This document shows, in pieces, positions 1 through 9,006 of a stretch of 64,000 nt of DNA (position 1 is the first letter of the stretch; each line of letters begins with the position of its first letter). The translations under genes and the position numbers were made by a program. The notes under the pieces were generated by a model, which made no database searches, had not been told where the DNA came from, and saw nothing but the letters and a program-made list of their open reading frames with translations. The DNA lies in NCBI RefSeq assembly GCF_000775915.1, contig NZ_BBLT01000002.1:558001-622000 (forward strand). The letters run 5' to 3'. The stretch is from Sporocytophaga myxococcoides (lineage in GTDB: Bacteria; Bacteroidota; Bacteroidia; Cytophagales; Cytophagaceae).

Positions 1-366
1 CCTGCATTGAATGAGCGACATTATGGGGACTTGCAGGGGTTGAATAAAAAGCAGACAGAGCTAAAATACGGAGAGCAACAGTTTCTGTTATGGAGAAGGA
101 GTTATGACGTTGCACCTCCTCATGGAGAAAGTCTGAAGGATACCAGAAATCGAGTGGTTCCTTACTATCAGAAAGAAATTGAATCGAAGCTAAAAGCAGG
201 TAAAAATATTCTTATCTCTGCACATGGAAATAGCCTCCGAGCATTAATGATGTATATGGAAAATATTAGTCCTGAAGAGATTCCGAATATTACGTTAGCC
301 ACAGGAGTGCCAAGAGTGTATGAGTTTGATCAGGATATGAAGGTTTTAAAAGTTTTTAATTTGTAG
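1..366 (+). CDS. gpmA: 2,3-bisphosphoglycerate-dependent phosphoglycerate mutase, C-terminal part
   Basis: Interconverts 3- and 2-phosphoglycerate in glycolysis and gluconeogenesis in the cytoplasm. The reading frame is open from the first base, so the N-terminus with the first catalytic histidine (RHG motif) lies outside the window. Visible family motifs are LNERHYGDLQGLNK, which carries the catalytic glutamate and phosphate-binding residues, and SAHGNSLRALM with the second catalytic histidine. Compared with the E. coli enzyme the insert between the APP and ESL segments and the C-terminal tail are missing, which fits the short (about 200 residue) form. The TTG at base 7 is internal to the domain and not a start. 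The TAG stop is the first three bases of a palindromic repeat. Confidence 0.93.
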   Translation, partial: PALNERHYGDLQGLNKKQTELKYGEQQFLLWRRSYDVAPPHGESLKDTRNRVVPYYQKEIESKLKAGKNILISAHGNSLRALMMYMENISPEEIPNITLATGVPRVYEFDQDMKVLKVFNL

Positions 367-399
367 AGACGCTATGCATGGCGTCTCAAAATGTTCAAT
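363..399 (+). repeat. Dispersed palindromic repeat, copy 1
   Basis: The sequence starts GTAGAGACGC and ends GGCGTCTC, forming a stem of about 8 pairs (GAGACGC/GCGTCTC core, 366-387) around a short ATGCAT-like centre, followed by AAAATGTTCAAT. The same unit occurs at 3302-3326, at 3440-3463 in inverse orientation, and in a decayed form at 9910-9948. Here the repeat supplies the TAG stop codon of gpmA. It may act as a transcript-end hairpin. Confidence 0.8.
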
Positions 400-525
400 T
401 TCAGTAAGAATAAACCTACATTAATTCATGATTTTTAGTAATTTTTTTGAATTCCGAAAAAAAAATAAAAATTCTGGGTGACCTTTGCAATTCGGACCCA
501 TTAAGCCAGAAAATTAAGACATTTT

Positions 526-1089
526 ATGAATGATTCAAAAATCTTAGAATTATTACGGCTGGGCAAGCATTCTCCCGCATTTGATATACTGTATAATGCA
601 TATCCTCCTATCTGCAAGTTTATAAAGAACCATGGAGGTTCTGATGATGATGCCCGGGATATATTTCAGGAGGCATTAATAATTTTTTGCCGAAGAGCTG
701 AACAACCTAACTTTCAGTTGACTTCAAAGATAAGTACATACCTTTTCAGTGTGTGTAAATTTTTATGGAAAGACAAACTTCAAAAGGAAAATCGCTATAT
801 CCATTCCTACGATTTTGATCAGGCTGCAGACGAATCGGATTTAACAGAAGAGTATCAACAAGAACAGAAATACCGGTTTCTTGACAATGTATTATATGCA
901 ATAAGCGCCAAATGCAAAGAAATTCTGGAAGCTTACTATTTTCATAAATGGAGCATGCTACTAATTGCGGATAGACTGGGCTATGGTTCGGAAGCATCTG
1001 TCAAAAACCAGAAATACAAATGCCTGGAGAAAGCAAGGAAGATAGCCAAACAGGAACAATTATCATTTAATCAAACGGAGGAGGCCTGA
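526..1089 (+). CDS. ECF-type RNA polymerase sigma factor
   Basis: Sigma-70 family protein of 187 residues. Region 2 is at about residues 25-95 (DDDARDIFQEALIIFCRRA, then the ISTYLFSVCKFLWKDKLQ helix). Region 4 is at about 115-180, with a helix-turn-helix ending SVKNQKYKCLEKARK. Such proteins direct RNA polymerase to a small regulon when released from an anti-sigma factor. The next gene begins 2 bases after the stop and encodes a single-pass membrane protein in the position of an anti-sigma factor, so the two probably form one operon. The target regulon cannot be read from the window. Confidence 0.88.
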   Translation: MNDSKILELLRLGKHSPAFDILYNAYPPICKFIKNHGGSDDDARDIFQEALIIFCRRAEQPNFQLTSKISTYLFSVCKFLWKDKLQKENRYIHSYDFDQAADESDLTEEYQQEQKYRFLDNVLYAISAKCKEILEAYYFHKWSMLLIADRLGYGSEASVKNQKYKCLEKARKIAKQEQLSFNQTEEA

Positions 1090-1091
1090 TC

Positions 1092-3305
1092 ATGGAAAAG
1101 TTTACAGTAGAAATGATTGAGCTTTATCTTGAAGATAAACTGGATTCTGGAGAAAGAATAAAAATGGACGAAGCCATGGCTATAAATCCGGAGCTTAAAG
1201 AAGAATTGATGCTTCAGAAAGTTTTGGTTCAGAAACTTAAAGATCAGGCATTAAGGTCATTGATACATGATGCCCATTTACGTCATCTAAATTCAGGGAA
1301 CTCAGGCTTCTTATCAGGAGGTAAATGGATCTTTGGAATTATATTCTCAGTAATTGTAGTAGCTGGTTTAATACTTTATTTATTCACAAAGAATGAGAAC
1401 AAGGACTTGAATAATAAAGAGGTAGTGGGGATCAGTAACAAAGAGAATATAATCTCTTCTATTAGTCAAGGAACACTGGAAACAGCAAATGAAAACTTTC
1501 CTGAGTTGCCATTTATGGTCTATAGGTTTTTCGCAGAGAAAGGTGCAATAATAAAAGATCGCAGATCTGGAGCTGTTATCAAAGTGCCTGCTAATATCTT
1601 AACCCGTAAAGATGGTACAATTGTAAGAGGCGAAGTCATGTTGAAATATCGTGAGTTCAGAACCTGGGCCGATTTTGCTTTGTCAGGAATTCCCATGACA
1701 TATAAAGAACAGAATTTTGATTCTGAGGGGATGTTTGAAATATATGCTTTACAAAATGGAGATACATTAGGTATTATGAATAATGCTGAAATATCTATGG
1801 AATATGTAATGACTAAAGATGGAGAAGGAATTGGATTTTATAAGCTAAGTGAAGAAAGCAAAGAATGGGAGTTCATACATCCGATAGAAAGTAAAATAAG
1901 GGATGAAGCTGATACCGTTATGTCTCTAATGACGGAATCTATAAATCGATCTTATAAAGGTCCCTTCATACGGTCATTAATTTATCAAAAAACAGCTATA
2001 GGGGGGAATGCTTTGCCTGCAGAGCCGAGAAAGGATTTTAATACTCAGTTTGCTGATAAAAATTACAAACAAATAGCTGGTGTTGATACAAATACTTCGA
2101 ATCGTATAGTGGTCGAAGAAATTAACAAGCAGCTGAAGAAAAAAGAATCAAAACTCGTTTCCTTCCTCAAAAGAATTTTTCTTTCCGGTGGAGCTATTAC
2201 AATTCCTATTAACACGAACGAAGCCCCAAAGGTGGATACAAGTCTGAGTATTGTGGTTAAAGATAAAAGGTATACTATTTACGAAAATGGCAGGAATGTA
2301 GTAATGGGAGAACTGGCATCTTTAAAGGGAACGCAGTTTGTTTATGATGGTGATGATGTTTTTGATCGACTTACTAATCTAACTTTTTACGATGTACGTC
2401 TTACAAGAGATACAACTGTCTTGAATAGATTTTATCTTGAACTAAAGACAGATGGAAAAATCTTAATGTATCAATTGAGATTGAGCAAGCCTGACTTTAC
2501 ATCTTTTGAAGAATATGAGAAGCAGCAAAAACTACGTATACTCACTTACGATAAAAGAATAACCCTTAAAGAAAAAGAATACCAGGAGTTAATTAAATTA
2601 AGTAATGAAAGATCAAGGGTGCTTGATAGCCTAAGTTTTTATGGAAATGAAAGTATATTCCGAATGGCGCGTCTCATTATGACTGAAGATGAACTGAATA
2701 TGTCACAGAGAGAATGGTTTGCTTCACTGGATACAAACAGAGCATTACGGAAAAGAATAGATTCGCATCTGGATTCCATTAAAGCATATGGAGATAATGC
2801 GGATCAATATATAAATAAGCTTGCAAGAGAGCGTAAGTTAGACCTTTTTAGATCTGGTTTAAATCGGGTAATTAATCAAGGTATAAATGAACTGGTCATT
2901 CCTGGTCAATATATTGATCCTCTCGTGCGCAATTTAAAGATAAAAGGCTTTGGGGTATATAATTGTGATCAGGTATACCGAATAAAAAGACCGATCTTAA
3001 TTAAAGGAAAGTATGTAACAGAAGACAAAGTTGAAATAAGCAATTTCAAAGGACTTTCTCTTATTGATCCGAATATAAATGCTGCGTTTAGTTTTGATCC
3101 GAAGATATTTCAATGCAGTTCGACAGGAGATAATATGTTATTACTTTTTACAAGGAATAATAAAATCTATTTCTTTGATAGAAGCAAATGGAAAACTAAA
3201 CAAGTTAAAAGAGGAGGAGTGTATACTTTTGAGATGACAGACATCACTGATAGAGTACGAACCTCCGAAGATTTACAAAGAATATTAGAAGGTAATTTAT
3301 TGTAG
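1092..3305 (+). CDS. Membrane-anchored anti-sigma-like protein with large periplasmic domain
   Basis: This 737-residue protein has a short cytoplasmic N-terminal part (about 1-75; MIELYLEDKLDSGER resembles the start of anti-sigma domains that count off a sigma factor). One transmembrane helix lies at about 79-98, followed by roughly 640 residues predicted outside the inner membrane. I do not recognise the external domain; it is rich in charged residues and has coiled-coil-like stretches around 480-600. The start lies 2 bases after the sigma factor stop, so the pair is probably translationally coupled and this protein likely restrains that sigma factor. The TAG stop is the first bases of a palindromic repeat. 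The anti-sigma role rests on position and topology, not on a recognised domain. Confidence 0.75.
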   Translation: MEKFTVEMIELYLEDKLDSGERIKMDEAMAINPELKEELMLQKVLVQKLKDQALRSLIHDAHLRHLNSGNSGFLSGGKWIFGIIFSVIVVAGLILYLFTKNENKDLNNKEVVGISNKENIISSISQGTLETANENFPELPFMVYRFFAEKGAIIKDRRSGAVIKVPANILTRKDGTIVRGEVMLKYREFRTWADFALSGIPMTYKEQNFDSEGMFEIYALQNGDTLGIMNNAEISMEYVMTKDGEGIGFYKLSEESKEWEFIHPIESKIRDEADTVMSLMTESINRSYKGPFIRSLIYQKTAIGGNALPAEPRKDFNTQFADKNYKQIAGVDTNTSNRIVVEEINKQLKKKESKLVSFLKRIFLSGGAITIPINTNEAPKVDTSLSIVVKDKRYTIYENGRNVVMGELASLKGTQFVYDGDDVFDRLTNLTFYDVRLTRDTTVLNRFYLELKTDGKILMYQLRLSKPDFTSFEEYEKQQKLRILTYDKRITLKEKEYQELIKLSNERSRVLDSLSFYGNESIFRMARLIMTEDELNMSQREWFASLDTNRALRKRIDSHLDSIKAYGDNADQYINKLARERKLDLFRSGLNRVINQGINELVIPGQYIDPLVRNLKIKGFGVYNCDQVYRIKRPILIKGKYVTEDKVEISNFKGLSLIDPNINAAFSFDPKIFQCSSTGDNMLLLFTRNNKIYFFDRSKWKTKQVKRGGVYTFEMTDITDRVRTSEDLQRILEGNLL

Positions 3306-3326
3306 AGACGCCATGCTGGCGTCTCT
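3302..3326 (+). repeat. Dispersed palindromic repeat, copy 2
   Basis: Perfect 10-bp arms AGAGACGCCA / TGGCGTCTCT (3304-3313 and 3317-3326) around TGC. It starts with GTAGAGACGC like copy 1 and again provides the TAG stop codon of the preceding gene. Together with copy 3, 113 bases away in the opposite orientation, it sits between two convergent genes, where a bidirectional terminator would be expected. Confidence 0.85.
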
Positions 3327-3439
3327 CCTGTCAAAAACAGTATCTCTTTCTACTTGTATAATTTTTCAATTGAATAAAAGTGTTTTTTGATTGTCGATAG
3401 ATTGGGTTGAAATTTATTTAATATCTGCTATTGAAAAAG

Positions 3440-3463
3440 GAGACGCCAGCAGGGCGTCTCTAC
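3440..3463 (-). repeat. Dispersed palindromic repeat, copy 3
   Basis: Arms GAGACGCC (3440-3447) and GGCGTCTC (3453-3460) around AGCAG; on the minus strand the unit begins GTAGAGACGC. It lies a few bases after the stop of the minus-strand lipoprotein gene, the same orientation relative to its upstream gene as copies 1 and 2. Confidence 0.82.
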
Positions 3464-3467
3464 GCTT

Positions 3468-4211
3468 TTATTGTCTTATTAAACTCTTATCAACGCTTAA
3501 AATTCTTTCTTGCCCGTCTTCCTTATTATAAGAAATCAAAAGCTTGTTTTCATTTAAGCCTATAATAGTACAAGGCTTAACAGTCTTGGTATTTGTTTTA
3601 AGGTTTAGAACTTCTACAGAAGCCTTTTCCCCTATGTCATAGCCAAAGTAGTTTTTGTTGGAAGTATGTTCTGTTATTTTAAATATAACATTTTGACTCA
3701 CATTTTGCTTTTTGAGACGACCATTGTTGTATTGGAAAGTAATGGCACATCTTTCTTTACTCAGATGTTTTGATACCAATCCTTTATGGAAGCCATTGTA
3801 CTCATATATAATGCTGTCTCCTGGTAATAGCCCTCCAATCATAGATTGATTGTCAGAGTCAGCATTAGGAGAAGAATCTTCTGTACCACTACAGTCAAAA
3901 AGGTCTGCAGACACTGTTGCAATGGTTGAAGAATAAAAAAGAATGTAAGTAGTCTTAAAATCAACTGAAAAATTGGTAAGCTTTAAATTCTTTTTGACAC
4001 TAATTTTTCTGTAAAGGTCTTGCTTGGCATCCACAATCAAAGCATTTTTACTTAATCCTCCCAATCCTAAAAATTTAGAGGTAGATGCCTGACCTGTTAT
4101 GATGGTCTTCATAGGGCAATCAACTATGGATCCCGAAGACACATTTCCTGAGTGAAAGGCGCATGAGGATAAAAATGCTATAAATGAAATAGCCAGATAA
4201 AAATTTTTCAT
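3468..4211 (-). CDS. Putative lipoprotein of unknown function
   Basis: A 247-residue protein with a lipoprotein signal peptide: MKN, a hydrophobic core and a lipobox ending LSSC with the modified cysteine at residue 17. The mature part is polar and beta-rich, with no domain I recognise. Segments such as LNLKTNTKTVKPCTIIGL and the following LLISYNKEDG suggest a small beta-barrel or SH3-like tail. It is convergent with the anti-sigma gene, separated by two inverted palindromic repeats, and has its own upstream gap of about 280 bases. The function is unknown. Confidence 0.72.
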   Translation of the reverse strand: MKNFYLAISFIAFLSSCAFHSGNVSSGSIVDCPMKTIITGQASTSKFLGLGGLSKNALIVDAKQDLYRKISVKKNLKLTNFSVDFKTTYILFYSSTIATVSADLFDCSGTEDSSPNADSDNQSMIGGLLPGDSIIYEYNGFHKGLVSKHLSKERCAITFQYNNGRLKKQNVSQNVIFKITEHTSNKNYFGYDIGEKASVEVLNLKTNTKTVKPCTIIGLNENKLLISYNKEDGQERILSVDKSLIRQ

Positions 4212-4488
4212 AATTTTTTAAAATTCTTTAATGGTAACTTTCAATTAATTTAACTGTTTGTGAACGTGTAATTTCGGCAAATATTTTTTGGGATAAAAAG
4301 TTGTCTATAGTAAAAATATTAAGCACATCGCATTGGTTTGATAGATTATAGATATATGTATTGAATATCAATAGATAAAGGGTGTTTGTTCTTTTTGGAA
4401 AAAATTAAAATTGTAAAAAAACTTCCTGACCTGCATTACGATGAATGACAAATCAAGAAGTTTTATAAATGATTAAGTTGATGACGCT

Positions 4489-5040
4489 TTATGAAGCCAT
4501 CAATTTATACATCACATCTGATCTTAGCGCATATTTTACACCTTTCTTCACAGGGCAGCCTTCATGCTTCAATTCATGAATAAAGCACAATGCCATACCT
4601 GTTCTTGGGAAAATTGTCACCTCATCAAATGCTGTTTCTCCTCCTTCATATTCCTCATTTAAATAGATCATAAATGTGATACGGCTTTCTTCTGTTTCGT
4701 TTCTTCTGAATCTACCATCGATATGTCTTTTAAATCTCTGATCCAGTTCATACTTATAAAATCTGAATTGTTCATTTAACCCTAAAGGAAAAGAGTTGTC
4801 AAGATCTTTAGGACAAAAGTCTTCGAGCCTGGTCCAAAGCATAGAGGCGAGGCCAATATCTGAATGGAGTACTCTTTCATTGTTTCTTAAACTCTTGATC
4901 ATCTTTGCGCCGGAAGGAAGGCTAACTTCAGCTTCTTTAAATCCGATATTTTCACTCAGTGTTATCAGGTCATTACACTCTGACCTGGAAAGGAAGTTTT
5001 CAATAGACCAGATTTGATCGGTGTGAAAAATTGCATTCAT
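4489..5040 (-). CDS. 2-oxoglutarate/Fe(II)-dependent dioxygenase, prolyl 4-hydroxylase type
   Basis: This cytoplasmic 183-residue protein has the P4H-like double-stranded beta-helix signature. Iron ligands are H106 and D108 (KRHIDGRF) and H159 (ELKHEG), and R173 in ALRSDVMY is placed to bind the 2-oxoglutarate carboxylate. The segment YEGGETAF is also typical. Members hydroxylate prolyl or other side chains using O2 and 2-oxoglutarate; the substrate here is unknown. It has no signal peptide. It is transcribed alone on the minus strand with about 160 bases of non-coding sequence upstream. Confidence 0.87.
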   Translation of the reverse strand: MNAIFHTDQIWSIENFLSRSECNDLITLSENIGFKEAEVSLPSGAKMIKSLRNNERVLHSDIGLASMLWTRLEDFCPKDLDNSFPLGLNEQFRFYKYELDQRFKRHIDGRFRRNETEESRITFMIYLNEEYEGGETAFDEVTIFPRTGMALCFIHELKHEGCPVKKGVKYALRSDVMYKLMAS

Positions 5041-5200
5041 AATTTTACTAGATTAGGTGTTAGTATTATAAGACTGCTTAATATCCAAATTAGAAGTTTA
5101 ATGGATAACTAAAAGTGAATTGAATAGAATTTTCAGCAGATAAGAAAATCTGGTGGAAGGTTAATATTTTAACTTGAAAATTCCTGTATGCTCTGTTTTT

Positions 5201-6424
5201 TTATCTAAGACTATCCATAAGTTTTGTTATGGAGAATTTATCTGATTTGGTTTTCGAAAGCTCTAAAGCCTTTACTAAATAAGACTTTGCTTTCCCTTTA
5301 TTTTCTTTTTTATAAAGTTCAGCAAGAAGGATAAAGTAAAAGTGGCTATCTGTTAGTTGTAGCTTTTCAGCTTCTTCAATCGCTTCTGCATTACTTTTTA
5401 CTTTAGAAAGTGCATATGCTCTGTTAAGTGCAACAATAGGAGAGTAGGTTATTTCCAATAATCTATTATAAAGTTGTAATATATTTTCCCATTTTTCAAT
5501 CGTATCATTCTTTTGAGTATGCCAATATGCAATAGCAGCTTCCAGATGATATTGTGAGACATAATCTCCTTGAGATGCTTTGTTGAGATAGTATGCACCC
5601 ATAGATATTAACTCATAATTCCATAAGGATTCATTCTGTTCATGATATAGAATCATTTCTCCTGAGTTATTTATCCTTGCTGGAAATCTTGAGGCATGCA
5701 AACACATAAGAGCATAAAGAGCATTTACTGGTGGAATGTCAGTTTGTTCATTTTTAATCAGTAGCATCGTAAGTCTCATGGCTTCCATACAAAGATCTTC
5801 ACGGATCAGGTTATCATTGCTTTCTGAATAATATCCTTCATTGAATAATAGATATAATGTTGTGAGGACGGCATCGAGTCTTGTATTAATTTCAGATTCT
5901 GAGGGAAATTCAATTTTTATTTTTTCTGTTTTTAATTTTTCTTTCGCTCTGTATAGCCTTTTATTGATGGTTTCTTTGTTGGTTAAAAATGCTGAGGCTA
6001 ATTCTTCAATACCAAATCCGCAAAGAATGCGTAATGCCAGTGCAACCTGGGCTTCATTTGGAATAGCTGGATGGCAGATTGAAAACAACATTTGCAATTG
6101 ACTATCAGTAATGTTTTTTTCTGAGAGATCTAATTCAAATGTAGTTACCAAATTGCCTGACAGTTGTGGAATAATTTTATCAGTAAAAAGCTGAGTTCTG
6201 TTGAAATGATTTCTGGCTTTGTTTTTCGCAACTGTATAAAGCCAGGCAACAGGATTTTCCGGAATTCCTTTGTAAGTCCATGTTTCCAGGGCAGATAAGA
6301 AAGTTTCGCTTACTATGTCCTCAGCAGTATCACAATGTTCAATACCCAGCAGTCTGGTGAGAACGGAGCATATTTTGCTAAACTCCGTTCTGAATAGATG
6401 TGGTATCAGTTCATTCTGTTTCAT
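5201..6424 (-). CDS. ECF42-type RNA polymerase sigma factor with C-terminal extension
   Basis: Of 407 residues, sigma regions 2 and 4 fill about the first 175: CDTAEDIVSETFLSALETW and WLYTVAKNKARNHF in region 2, and the FGIEELASAFLTNKETINKR helix-turn-helix in region 4. The remaining 230 residues form a helical extension (DUF6596-like followed by TPR-like helices, LNRAYALSKVKSNAEAIEEA). This architecture, and the YCII/DGPF-domain gene 29 bases upstream on the same strand, are the hallmarks of the ECF42 sigma group. In that group the extension, rather than a membrane anti-sigma factor, is thought to control activity. The trigger and regulon are unknown. Confidence 0.9.
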   Translation of the reverse strand: MKQNELIPHLFRTEFSKICSVLTRLLGIEHCDTAEDIVSETFLSALETWTYKGIPENPVAWLYTVAKNKARNHFNRTQLFTDKIIPQLSGNLVTTFELDLSEKNITDSQLQMLFSICHPAIPNEAQVALALRILCGFGIEELASAFLTNKETINKRLYRAKEKLKTEKIKIEFPSESEINTRLDAVLTTLYLLFNEGYYSESNDNLIREDLCMEAMRLTMLLIKNEQTDIPPVNALYALMCLHASRFPARINNSGEMILYHEQNESLWNYELISMGAYYLNKASQGDYVSQYHLEAAIAYWHTQKNDTIEKWENILQLYNRLLEITYSPIVALNRAYALSKVKSNAEAIEEAEKLQLTDSHFYFILLAELYKKENKGKAKSYLVKALELSKTKSDKFSITKLMDSLR

Positions 6425-6453
6425 TCGTGGAATGTAAATAAGGTAATCATTGC

Positions 6454-6816
6454 TTAATGTGTTCCATCATCTTTAGCAATTTTTCGAACCTCAATGCTAT
6501 TTCCTTCTCCCTGCAATACAGGGCTCCCTTTTGCAAATTCCACTGCTTCTTCAACCGAAGCAGCTTTGATTACAATAATGCCTCCGATAGTTTCTTTGAT
6601 ATCACCGAATGGACCATTAGTAACGATTTTTCCTTTATCGCTTGCTTTTATCACGCGGGCATTATCAAATGGAAGGCCAGTCCCGCTTACAAATTTGTTC
6701 TTAGCGGATATGCTGCCAATCCAGTCCATTGTTTGTTGCATCCATATTTGAATTTGTTCCGGAGAAGCAACTTTTTTGCCGTCCTCATGTCTCATAATCA
6801 GTGCGTATTGTTCCAT
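6454..6816 (-). CDS. YCII-related (DGPF domain) protein
   Basis: A 120-residue alpha/beta protein with the DGPF family pattern: ALIMRHEDG at the start, a central segment reading TNGPFGDIKETIGGI in place of the typical DGPF stretch, and VEFAKGSPVL near the end. These proteins are dimeric ferredoxin-like folds with no firmly assigned reaction. The gene is directly upstream of the ECF42 sigma gene (29-base gap), the arrangement that defines that sigma group; co-transcription and regulation by the sigma factor are likely. Confidence 0.88.
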   Translation of the reverse strand: MEQYALIMRHEDGKKVASPEQIQIWMQQTMDWIGSISAKNKFVSGTGLPFDNARVIKASDKGKIVTNGPFGDIKETIGGIIVIKAASVEEAVEFAKGSPVLQGEGNSIEVRKIAKDDGTH

Positions 6817-6981
6817 GATTAATTTTTTTTAATGAAATTGAATTTTGATTTCAATCTTATAACAATTGACATTTCCTGTATTGGACAAGATTGATAAAAA
6901 TATTTTAAAATCCTTTTACTTCTTAAATAATGAAATTATTTAGGATTAAAAGATAAAAATCGAATGGTATAATTGGTTGTA

Positions 6982-8319
6982 TTAATTCCTGTTGCTAAAA
7001 ACTATTTTAAAGGATGTGCCTCTTCCTTCTTCGCTTTCAACCGAAATTGTTCCTCCGTTCTTTTCGACAAAATCTTTTGAGATTTTGAGTCCCATCCCTG
7101 ACCCTTTTTCATTTGCTGTCCCTGCTTTCGAATAGGTGATATCCTTTTTAAATAATTTGTTTTTTACTTCAGGTGGCATTCCAACTCCATTGTCAGAGAC
7201 GTAAATCTCGATGTTCCCATTTTGATATTTGGAAGTTACCTTAACATAGCCGTTTAAATCGGTAAATTTTATTCCGTTTGAAATTAAGTTACGGATAACA
7301 GTGCTTAACATTTCATAATCTGCCCAAACGATAGTAGAGAGCTCTGTTTCATTTAGAAGTTTAATGTTTTTATTATTTGCCATATCGCTTAAAACATTAA
7401 TGTTCTCTTCAACTAATTCATTCAGCCTAATACTTTTTGGTGATATTTTGATCGAATTCATTTGAATGCTTGCCCAGTTCAGTAAATCGCTTAGTAGTAC
7501 ATGTACCTTCCTGCTTGACAATTCGATCATTTCATTAATTTTCCTTAATTCTTCCTGGTCTTTGGTTTCTACTGCAAGTTCTGACAGTTTTAAAATGTTG
7601 CTCACAGGTCCTTTGAGGTCGTGACTGATTATGGAGAAAAATTTATTCTTGTTTTCGTTTATTTCGATTAAGTTGTCTTTTATTTTTTTCTCATTTGCAA
7701 TATCTTTTATAATGAATATAAATAAATAAAAGCCAACAATGCAGCTAGCAATAAAACTGAATAAAACTCCATAAATAGTTTTCTTGATATCCTCATTGGA
7801 GGCATTTTGTTTATGATCCAAAATTGTAGATTCTTCCGCCTCCATCACCTGTTTGATTTTTTTTATTTTTTCAAGATAAGTTCTCCCTAGGTTAAATCTT
7901 AACATTGTCTGTTCGATTGTTAAAGCTTCAGTTTTGATAAAACGTATAGCTTCATTCTGGAGAATTAGTTTTTTCCTTACCAGTTTTTTGATCTCTTTAA
8001 AATTATCGATTTGGACGGGATTAACTGATAGCGATTTTTCAATGTTTTCAATGTCTTTGTTTACTGATTCTACCGTTTCGTTATATCTTTTTAAGAAGGT
8101 ATCGTCTTTGGTCATTATAAACCCAAATAAAAGGGATTCAGATTCGGAAATATTCAGAGTCATTGATTCTAGTCTGATAATTAAATTGCTGGTGTGTTTT
8201 ACCCATTTTAAAGTACCTTGTAATTTCTGAACCTGAACCAATGCAAATAAAATAGAAGATAGTAGGGCAAGAACAGGTATTAAAAAAAATATTAGTCGTT
8301 TAGAGATTACCAATTTCAT
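6982..8319 (-). CDS. Sensor histidine kinase with CHASE3-like sensor
   Basis: A 445-residue membrane kinase. A transmembrane helix lies at about 9-30, a helical periplasmic domain with CHASE3-like pattern at about 35-175, and a second helix at about 182-205. The dimerisation/phosphoacceptor motif FFSIISHDLKGPVSNIL has H233, and the ATPase has N box VIRNLISNGIKF, G1 SDNGVGMP and G2 GSGMGLK. No HAMP domain is evident between the membrane and H233. No response regulator is adjacent, so this is an orphan; the stand-alone receiver at 14859 is a possible but unproven partner. Confidence 0.92.
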   Translation of the reverse strand: MKLVISKRLIFFLIPVLALLSSILFALVQVQKLQGTLKWVKHTSNLIIRLESMTLNISESESLLFGFIMTKDDTFLKRYNETVESVNKDIENIEKSLSVNPVQIDNFKEIKKLVRKKLILQNEAIRFIKTEALTIEQTMLRFNLGRTYLEKIKKIKQVMEAEESTILDHKQNASNEDIKKTIYGVLFSFIASCIVGFYLFIFIIKDIANEKKIKDNLIEINENKNKFFSIISHDLKGPVSNILKLSELAVETKDQEELRKINEMIELSSRKVHVLLSDLLNWASIQMNSIKISPKSIRLNELVEENINVLSDMANNKNIKLLNETELSTIVWADYEMLSTVIRNLISNGIKFTDLNGYVKVTSKYQNGNIEIYVSDNGVGMPPEVKNKLFKKDITYSKAGTANEKGSGMGLKISKDFVEKNGGTISVESEEGRGTSFKIVFSNRN

Positions 8320-8545
8320 ATCATAAAAATTATTTCATAAAAGTATTTAAAAGATTGTTATGGTTATTAATGAAATAAAATGTTAAAAAGATTCAAGGTA
8401 ATCTGAGTTATATCATAATTCCCGTTTTCGTTTATTTATGATTTTTCTTATCAATATACTCAAAAACTCATTCTTGTAAAGAATGTTTCTTGTAGTAAAA
8501 AGTTGATTTTTAGGTGTTTTTTTCTTGTGGTGAAATCGTCGAGGA

Positions 8546-8908
8546 TTATATCCCCGATAGTTTTTTCTGTGCTTCCTTAAGGGAAGAGACAAAATTGACA
8601 TGCCCTAGTTTATTACTTTCAAACATGAAATCCTTTAGACTTTTACTTGGATATGCTGAAAAATCTCCGATAATAGCCAGCTTTATTCTGTAGTTTGAAA
8701 ATTTCTGCAATATTTCTCCTGCGAGGCCTGAACTGAGATCAAAAAAAGTAGGAGCAAAATTTTTCTCATAAATCATAATACCATCGAAACCTTGATAATA
8801 AAGATCAGCAAGCAAGTCCAGGGCATCCTGAAGATTTGTGATAAGAATTGAATCTGATATAACCTCTGCCAAAGGAATATTATTTAAAGTCTGTGCCTCG
8901 ATCTTCAT
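8546..8908 (-). CDS. DUF4180 domain protein
   Basis: This 120-residue protein matches the DUF4180 pattern as I remember it: ALDLLADLYYQGFDGIMIYE, FAPTFFDLSSGLAGEILQKF and LAIIGDFSAYPSKSL. The fold resembles STAS/SpoIIAA-like small alpha/beta proteins; no biochemical role is established. It is a single minus-strand gene in a run of small accessory proteins and is followed by about 230 bases without a gene. Confidence 0.82.
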   Translation of the reverse strand: MKIEAQTLNNIPLAEVISDSILITNLQDALDLLADLYYQGFDGIMIYEKNFAPTFFDLSSGLAGEILQKFSNYRIKLAIIGDFSAYPSKSLKDFMFESNKLGHVNFVSSLKEAQKKLSGI

Positions 8909-9006
8909 ATTTATGTCTGTTTTCTATGTTTGACAGAACTATCAGTTTTGTATAAGGCCAATTTAATGAATATTCCTTTAATCATACTTAAAATACTTTC
9001 TATGTT

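Noticed and set aside
8413-8601. Minus-strand frame of 62 codons, strongly basic
   Set aside because: It overlaps the end of the DUF4180 gene in another frame and has no family resemblance or clear start signal.
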